DNA of 55,404 nt from F1-120-MAGs118 sp013360535. GTDB taxonomy: Bacteria; Planctomycetota; UBA1135; GCA-002686595. A program made the position numbers and the translations under genes. The notes beneath the pieces are model-generated. The model had not been told where the DNA came from and did no database searches. It saw only the letters and a list, made by a program, of their open reading frames with translations. Location: positions 1-55,404 of the forward strand of contig JAPKHC010000027.1 in NCBI GenBank assembly GCA_026647215.1. The letters are read 5' to 3'. Shown here in pieces: positions 50,851 to 55,404 of the stretch (position 1 is the first letter of the stretch; every line of letters starts with the position of its first letter).

Positions 50851-52095
50851 ATGAGAGCCTCGGCCCCCTTTCACCTGCTCGCCAAGCCCTTTGGCGCGCG
50901 CTGCAACCTCGAGTGCCGGTACTGCTTCTACCTGCCCAAGCGCGAGCTCCTTCCCGACGCCCCTGCGCGGATGAGCGACGCGACGCTCGAACATTTCACC
51001 CGCGCCTACATCGAGGCGCAGCCGGCGGGGACGAGCGAGGTCGAGTTCGCGTGGCAAGGCGGCGAGCCGACGCTCGCGGGCCTCGCCTTCTTCGAGCGCG
51101 CGCTCGAGCTGCAACGGCGCTTCGCACGCCCCGGCATGGTGATCCGCAACGCGCTGCAGACCAACGGCACGCTGCTCGACACGGACTGGGCGCAGTTCCT
51201 CGCGCGCCACGCCTTCCTCGTCGGCGTCAGCCTCGACGGGCCGCCGCGCCTGCACGACCCGCTGCGCGTCGACACGCACGGCCACGCGACGCACGAGCGC
51301 GTCCTGCGCGCGCTCGCGCTGCTCGCCGAGCACAAGGTCGAGCACAACGTCCTGACCGTCGTGCATGCACTCAACGCTCCGCATCCCGTGGAGGTCTACG
51401 ACTTCCTCGTCGGCACGGGCGTGCGTTTCCTGCAGTTCATCCCGCTGGTCGAGCCCGCGCCGGAAGGTGGCCTGAGCGCACGCAGCGTGCCCGCGGCGCA
51501 GTACGGCAAGTTCCTCGTCGGCGTGCTCGAGCGCTGGCTCGCGCGTGGCCACGTCGGTGAAGTCTTCGTGCGCGACTTCGACTCGACACTCGCGGCGCTG
51601 ATGGACCTGCCTGGCCGCACGTGCGTGTCGTCGCAGGAATGTGGGCGTTGCCTCGCGATCGAACGCACGGGCGACGTGTACTCCTGCGACCACTTCGTCG
51701 ATCCCGAGCACGCGCTCGGCCGCGTCGGTGAGCACGACCTCGCCGAGCTCGTCGACGGCACCTTCCAGTCCGGCTTCGGGCGCGCGAAGTCCGCGGATTT
51801 GCCGCGGCAATGCCGCGAATGCGAGCACCTGCGCCTGTGCTGGGGCGGCTGTCCGAAGGATCGCATCGCGCGAGATTCCTTCGGCGAACCCGGTCTCAAC
51901 CAGCTCTGCACCGGCTACCGCATCTTCTTCGAGCGCGCGTTGCCCGTGCTGAAGGCGATGGAGCGCTGCCTGCGCGCCGGTCGGCCCGCGCGCGAGTGGC
52001 GCGCACTGACCGAGAACGCCCCGCGCGCCGTCGATCGCAATTCCCCTTGCCCGTGCGGCAGTGGCGCGAAGTTCAAGCGCTGCTGCGGGGCCTGA
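50851..52095 (+). CDS. Radical SAM protein, anaerobic sulfatase maturase-like, with SEC-C tail
   Basis: The 414-residue protein has the radical SAM cluster C18-x3-C22-x2-C25 in ARCNLECRYCFYL, the AWQGGEPTLAGL motif and a SPASM-type Cys set (CVSSQECGRCLAIERTGDVYSCDHFV, CRECEHLRLCWGGCPKDR). These fit anSME, which oxidises Cys or Ser of sulfatases to formylglycine. A C-terminal SEC-C zinc motif (CPCGSGAKFKRCC) is also common in this family. No sulfatase gene is in the window, so the target is elsewhere or different. GAAGG precedes ATG 50851. It heads a same-strand run with ThiH-like, TusA, DsrE and MetE-like genes; the gap to the next gene is 31 bp. Confidence 0.85.
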   Translation: MRASAPFHLLAKPFGARCNLECRYCFYLPKRELLPDAPARMSDATLEHFTRAYIEAQPAGTSEVEFAWQGGEPTLAGLAFFERALELQRRFARPGMVIRNALQTNGTLLDTDWAQFLARHAFLVGVSLDGPPRLHDPLRVDTHGHATHERVLRALALLAEHKVEHNVLTVVHALNAPHPVEVYDFLVGTGVRFLQFIPLVEPAPEGGLSARSVPAAQYGKFLVGVLERWLARGHVGEVFVRDFDSTLAALMDLPGRTCVSSQECGRCLAIERTGDVYSCDHFVDPEHALGRVGEHDLAELVDGTFQSGFGRAKSADLPRQCRECEHLRLCWGGCPKDRIARDSFGEPGLNQLCTGYRIFFERALPVLKAMERCLRAGRPAREWRALTENAPRAVDRNSPCPCGSGAKFKRCCGA

Positions 52096-52126
52096 AGCCA
52101 CTCTCCCTCGACTCGAGCTGCTCCCG

Positions 52127-53179
52127 ATGACGACCCTGACGGCCCAACCGCCCGCGCCCCTGCTCGAACACCTCGCGCGACGGGCGCATCCGTGCGAGAC
52201 GGAGCTGTTTCTCGCGCAACCGTTGTCCAGCTTGCTCGCGCAGCACGCCGTCGAGCTCGCACGCGCGCGCCACGAGCACTTCGGCCGCCGCGTGCTGCTG
52301 TTCGCGCCGCTGTACGTCGCCAACGCGTGCATGAACGACTGCTCCTACTGCGGCTTCCGGCGCAGCCTGCGCGTGCGACGCCAGCGCCTCGGCCCCGGCG
52401 CCGTGCTGCGCGAGGCCAAGCTGCTCGCGGAGCGTGGGCACCGCTCGCTCGACCTCGTGGCCGGAGAGGTGCCGCGCGACGTCTTCATCGACTCGGTCGC
52501 GCGTGTCGTCGAGGCGATCCTGCGCCGTACGGCGATCGAGCGCATCCACCTGAACCTCGGCGTGCTCTCCGACGCCCAGTTCCGCCGTTTGCGCGACGCC
52601 GGTGCGGTCGGGTACCACCTCTATCAGGAAACCTACGACGCGGAGACCTACGCCAGAGTGCATGTCGCCGGCCCCAAGAGCGCGATGGAGCCGCGCCTCG
52701 AAGCGATCGCACGCGCGCACGCGGCCGGTTTCGAGCGCATCGGGCTCGGGATCCTGCTCGGCCTCGCCCCGCTCGCGCCGGAGCTCGCGCGGCTGGTCGC
52801 GCACGCGGAATGGCTCGCCGAGCAGGCTCCGGACGTGCGTCTGGGCTTTTCCCTGCCGCGGATCCAGCGTGTGGACGACTCGTGCGGCTTCCAGACGCCC
52901 GCGCCCGTCGACGACGAGACGTTCCTGAGGGCGCTGCTCTTCCTGCGTCTCAAGTTCCCGCGTGCCGAACTGACGGTGACGACCCGCGAGCGCGCCGAGC
53001 TGCGCGACCGTTCGCTCGCCCTCGGCGTCACGAAGCTCAGCGCGGGTGTTTCGACCGCACCCGGCGGTTATGGACAGTCGGACGACGCGACGCCGCAGTT
53101 CTCGATCCACGACGAACGTTCGTTCGCCGAGGTCGCGCAGGCCGTGCGCGCGAGCGGACTCGAGCCGGTCGCGAGCTAG
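52127..53179 (+). CDS. ThiH/HydG-like radical SAM enzyme
   Basis: The 350-residue protein carries C68-x3-C72-x2-C75 in APLYVANACMNDCSYCGF. It also has YHLYQETYD and LSAGVSTAPGGYG, all characteristic of tyrosine-lyase-type radical SAM proteins (2-iminoacetate synthase ThiH and HydG). ThiH cleaves tyrosine to dehydroglycine and p-cresol for thiazole synthesis. HydG has an extra C-terminal cluster domain that is absent here, so ThiH-like is favoured. No thiG, thiF or thiS is nearby; instead the gene is followed 23 bp later by TusA, DsrE and TusA-MetE genes. A role outside thiamine synthesis is therefore possible. ATG 52127 has a weak ribosome-binding site. Confidence 0.82.
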   Translation: MTTLTAQPPAPLLEHLARRAHPCETELFLAQPLSSLLAQHAVELARARHEHFGRRVLLFAPLYVANACMNDCSYCGFRRSLRVRRQRLGPGAVLREAKLLAERGHRSLDLVAGEVPRDVFIDSVARVVEAILRRTAIERIHLNLGVLSDAQFRRLRDAGAVGYHLYQETYDAETYARVHVAGPKSAMEPRLEAIARAHAAGFERIGLGILLGLAPLAPELARLVAHAEWLAEQAPDVRLGFSLPRIQRVDDSCGFQTPAPVDDETFLRALLFLRLKFPRAELTVTTRERAELRDRSLALGVTKLSAGVSTAPGGYGQSDDATPQFSIHDERSFAEVAQAVRASGLEPVAS

Positions 53180-53202
53180 CCAACTTGGTAGGCTCGCGCG
53201 CC

Positions 53203-53445
53203 ATGAGCTCGCAGCCCGATCTCCCCCAAGCCGACTCCACGTGGGACGCCGGCGACATGGGCTGTGGCGAGCTCGTGATCGAGCTGCGCATGAAGATGCG
53301 CGAGCTCGCGCCGCGTGCGGTCCTGCATCTGGTCGCGCGCGATCCCGGAGCGGTCGAGGACATTCCCGCATGGTGCGGGATGACGGGCCACACGCTCGTC
53401 CGCGCCGCCCACCCCACGTACTTCATCCGCCGCAAGGAGAGCTGA
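53203..53445 (+). CDS. TusA-like sulfur carrier protein with CG variant motif
   Basis: The 80-residue protein has the TusA/SirA fold. The active Cys is C21 in WDAGDMGCGELV, and EDIPAWCGMTGHTL contains a second Cys at 58. The canonical CPxP is replaced by CGEL, so the Pro is lost but the sulfur-accepting Cys remains. TusA proteins carry persulfide sulfur between desulfurases, DsrE proteins and acceptor enzymes in the cytoplasm. It is 1 nt from the DsrE gene and shares its CG variant and PAWC motif with the N-terminal domain of the MetE fusion at 53817. The two may exchange sulfur or interact. Confidence 0.8.
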   Translation: MSSQPDLPQADSTWDAGDMGCGELVIELRMKMRELAPRAVLHLVARDPGAVEDIPAWCGMTGHTLVRAAHPTYFIRRKES

Positions 53446-53446
53446 C

Positions 53447-53806
53447 ATGGGTCGTTTCTGCGTTTCGCTGACGTGCGCCAAGGACAACCGCGACAAGGCC
53501 ACCGTGGCGTTCGTCGTCGCCAACGCCGCCGCCGGATCCGAGCAGGAGACGATGGTGTTCCTCTCGAACGAAGGGGTGCGCCTGGCGAGCCCCGGTTACG
53601 CCGACGACATCAAGGAAGAGGGCTTTGCGCCGCTCGCGGAGCTGATGGCGAAGTTCGCGGCGGCGGGCGGGAAGATCTACGTGTGCTCGCCGTGCTTCAA
53701 GAAGCGCGGGCTCGACGAGACCAAGCTCATCGCGGGCGCGACGATCGTCGGCGGCGCGAAGCTGGTCGAGTTCCTCGCCGGCGGCTCGCCCTGCGTCTCG
53801 TTCTGA
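53447..53806 (+). CDS. DsrE family sulfur relay protein
   Basis: The 119-residue protein has the DsrE/TusD fold: FCVSLTCAKDNRDKATVAFVVANAAA, then TMVFLSNEGVRLASPGYADD, and the candidate active Cys pair C80/C83 in YVCSPCFKKRGL. The final VGGAKLVEFLAGG is typical of the single-chain peroxiredoxin-like DsrE group. DsrE proteins accept persulfide from TusA. Only one base lies between the TusA stop and this ATG, with GGAGAG inside the tusA end, so translation is coupled. It supports a sulfur relay in this cluster. Confidence 0.85.
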   Translation: MGRFCVSLTCAKDNRDKATVAFVVANAAAGSEQETMVFLSNEGVRLASPGYADDIKEEGFAPLAELMAKFAAAGGKIYVCSPCFKKRGLDETKLIAGATIVGGAKLVEFLAGGSPCVSF

Positions 53807-53816
53807 GGCAACGTCC

Positions 53817-55340
53817 GTGGGCGGCCATCCCTTCGCGGCGAAGGCGAGCTTCGACGGCGGCGATCTCGACTGCGGCAACGGGCTCCTGCTCCTGATCCGC
53901 AAGCACATCGACCCGCTCGAAGCGGGCGACTTGCTCGAGATCCGCTCGACGGAGATCTCCGTGCCCGAGGACCTGCCGGCCTGGTGTCGGCTGACGGGCA
54001 ACGAGCTCGTCAGCCACCTGCAGCAAGGCCGGCAACACAGTTTCCTCGTGTCGAAGGGCAAGTTTGCGCCGGAGAAGGCGCGCGCGGCGGTGTCGCAGGA
54101 TGCGATGCCGCTGCGCCAGCCGGTCGTCGCGGTGAAAATTCCCGCGAGCCTGCCGAAGCCCGCGCCTGCGCCGGAGATCGCGCCGCTCTCGGTGATGGGC
54201 ATCGGCAGCTGGCCGCGGCCCGTGTGGCTGCTCGACGCTCTGCATCGCCACCTCGAAGGACGGCTCGACGACGCGAGCTTCGAAGCGACGGCCGACGACG
54301 CAGTGCGCCTGTGCGTCGACGCGCAGCTCAAGGCCGGCGTCGACGTCCTCACCGATGGCGAGCAGCGCCGCGACAACTACTCGAGCTTCGTCGGCGGCAT
54401 CCTCGACAACTGCCAGCTGATTCCGATCACCGACCTGCTGCCCTACGTCGATGATCCGGCGGAGTTCGAGCGCGAGCTGCGCGCGCTCGACGTCCCGGCC
54501 GGGAAAGTGCGGCATCCGGCTGTGTTCGGTCCGCTCGGGCGTTCGCGCCCGATCGCGCTCGGCGAGGCGCGTTTCCTGCGCTCGCTGAGCGACAAGCCAC
54601 GCAAGGTCGCGTTGCCGGGCCCGTACCTGCTGACGCGCACGATGTGGATGGAGTGCGTTTCCGATCGCGCCTATGCCGACCGCGAGGCGCTCGCGCGCGA
54701 TGTCGTGCGCGTGTTGCGCGAGGAACTCGCCGACTTGCTCGCCGAGGGCGTCGCGCTGGTTCAGTTCGACGAACCGGTGCTCAGCGAAGTGGTGTTCGGG
54801 CACGCGCAGCAGAACCGCACGTTCATGTGCGGGGCGCTCGGCGAGAAGCTCGACACGCCGGCGGAGCTCGCGTTCGCGGAGAAGCTGCTCGCGGAGCTCA
54901 CCGAGGGCTTCCCGCGCGAACGCCTCGCGCTGCACGTCTGCCGCGGCAACTGGTCGCCGGACGAGAGCGTCGCGCTGCACGGCGATTATCGGCCACTCCT
55001 GCCGCTGCTCCGGCGCGCTCCCGTCGGCACGTTGTTTCTCGAGATGTGCACGCCGCGCGCGGGGGATGGCGCGCTGCTGGCGGAGATCCCGCGCACGACA
55101 CGCATCGGCATCGGTGCGGTCAACCAGAAGCTGCGCGAGGTCGAGACGCCCGAGCAGATCCTCGCGCGGCTGGGCCCGCTGGTCGCGGCCCTCGGGCCCG
55201 AGCGCGTGCTGCTCAACCCCGACTGCGGCTTCGCGACCTTCGCCGACAACCCGCTCGCGTCCGCCCAGATCGCCCAGGCCAAGCTGGCCTCGATCGCCGC
55301 CGGCGCCGCGCTCCTGCGCCAGCGCCACTTCGGCCGCTGA
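53817..55340 (+). CDS. Fusion of TusA-like domain and MetE C-terminal (methionine synthase-like) domain
   Basis: The 507-residue protein joins an N-terminal TusA-like domain (about 8-80, C19 in GGDLDCGNG and PAWC at 54-57) to a Pro-rich linker (about 100-124) and a MetE C-terminal-like barrel (about 125-507). Zinc ligands of MetE are present: H373 and C375 in LHVCRGNW, E409 in LFLEMCTP, and C470 in LLNPDCGFAT. MetE transfers a methyl group to the thiol of homocysteine. The N-terminal half of standard MetE, which helps bind folate, is absent, as in archaeal core-MetE. Fusion to a sulfur carrier suggests thiol or persulfide acceptance by the barrel, which is inference. GTG 53817 has GAGG 8 nt upstream. 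It closes the five-gene unit. Confidence 0.82.
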   Translation: MGGHPFAAKASFDGGDLDCGNGLLLLIRKHIDPLEAGDLLEIRSTEISVPEDLPAWCRLTGNELVSHLQQGRQHSFLVSKGKFAPEKARAAVSQDAMPLRQPVVAVKIPASLPKPAPAPEIAPLSVMGIGSWPRPVWLLDALHRHLEGRLDDASFEATADDAVRLCVDAQLKAGVDVLTDGEQRRDNYSSFVGGILDNCQLIPITDLLPYVDDPAEFERELRALDVPAGKVRHPAVFGPLGRSRPIALGEARFLRSLSDKPRKVALPGPYLLTRTMWMECVSDRAYADREALARDVVRVLREELADLLAEGVALVQFDEPVLSEVVFGHAQQNRTFMCGALGEKLDTPAELAFAEKLLAELTEGFPRERLALHVCRGNWSPDESVALHGDYRPLLPLLRRAPVGTLFLEMCTPRAGDGALLAEIPRTTRIGIGAVNQKLREVETPEQILARLGPLVAALGPERVLLNPDCGFATFADNPLASAQIAQAKLASIAAGAALLRQRHFGR

Positions 55341-55404
55341 ATCGGGCCGCGCGGGCCCTACGGGGAACTTCGTGCCGCCTTCCCGCGTCGCACCCGCGGA
55401 TCCC

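Noticed and set aside
50851..52095. Local sulfatase-maturase operon
   Set aside because: No sulfatase gene with a CxPxR motif is in the window, so only the family, not the target, is claimed.
52127..53179. HydG of hydrogenase maturation
   Set aside because: The C-terminal cluster domain of HydG is missing and no hydrogenase or hydE/hydF genes are near.
1..55404. tRNA, rRNA, riboswitch, integrase or insertion sequence
   Set aside because: I saw no cloverleaf with TTCGA loop context, no rRNA core sequence, no recognisable riboswitch and no transposase or integrase motif.

Overview
This is a very GC-rich bacterial window with dense genes. Many products carry signal peptides or lipobox cysteines, and there are outer-membrane porins, so the cell envelope is Gram-negative in type. 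Two secreted proteins near the left end (3002-4669 and 4950-6539) have C-terminal domains that I associate with giant-proteome Planctomycetota. An archaeal/eukaryotic-type prolyl-tRNA synthetase, a sulfatase-maturase-like radical SAM protein and a large secreted hydrolase repertoire fit that phylum. The assignment is inference, because the window has no rRNA or tRNA gene.

Layout. 0.4-6.5 kb: a HEAT/VWA protein, a PQQ-type beta-propeller and a beta-helix protein, all exported. 6.6-9.4 kb: a saccharopine-dehydrogenase-like enzyme divergent from proS. 9.5-12.1 kb: a Fic protein with its own winged helix behind a perfect palindrome, convergent with a cardiolipin-synthase-like PLD protein. 12.2-13.9 kb: a marR-doxX-pirin unit. 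14.0-14.8 kb: a long hairpin and an orphan gene resembling the double-CXXC SitI6 immunity family, with lower-GC codon use than its neighbours. 14.8-20.9 kb: MOSC, ATP-grasp, GH2, zinc peptidase and TrpD-like genes.

21.1-37.2 kb is the most unusual part. Eleven consecutive minus-strand genes all encode exported amidohydrolase-superfamily proteins. One gene is a tandem double domain, giving twelve domains in all. Most junctions overlap or nearly touch, and the run ends in a clear intrinsic terminator. Only four consecutive proteins (23841-28975) keep all metal and catalytic ligands. The other seven (eight domains) have lost the His-x-His motif, and several carry long Lys/Glu-rich inserts. A perfect 72-bp tandem duplication with hairpins separates the degenerate upstream block from the intact block. 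I read this as a candidate multi-component periplasmic hydrolase system of intact enzymes and pseudoenzymes.

37.8-50.5 kb: an unknown protein, a membrane-anchored beta-rich protein, a soluble histidine kinase, a SulP transporter paired with a beta-carbonic anhydrase, and three porins around a vanadium-haloperoxidase-like lipoprotein. 50.9-55.3 kb: a same-strand five-gene unit of two radical SAM enzymes (anSME-like and ThiH-like), a TusA-like protein, a DsrE-like protein, and a fusion of a TusA-like domain to a MetE C-terminal catalytic domain. This looks like a sulfur-relay and methyl-transfer pathway of unknown product.
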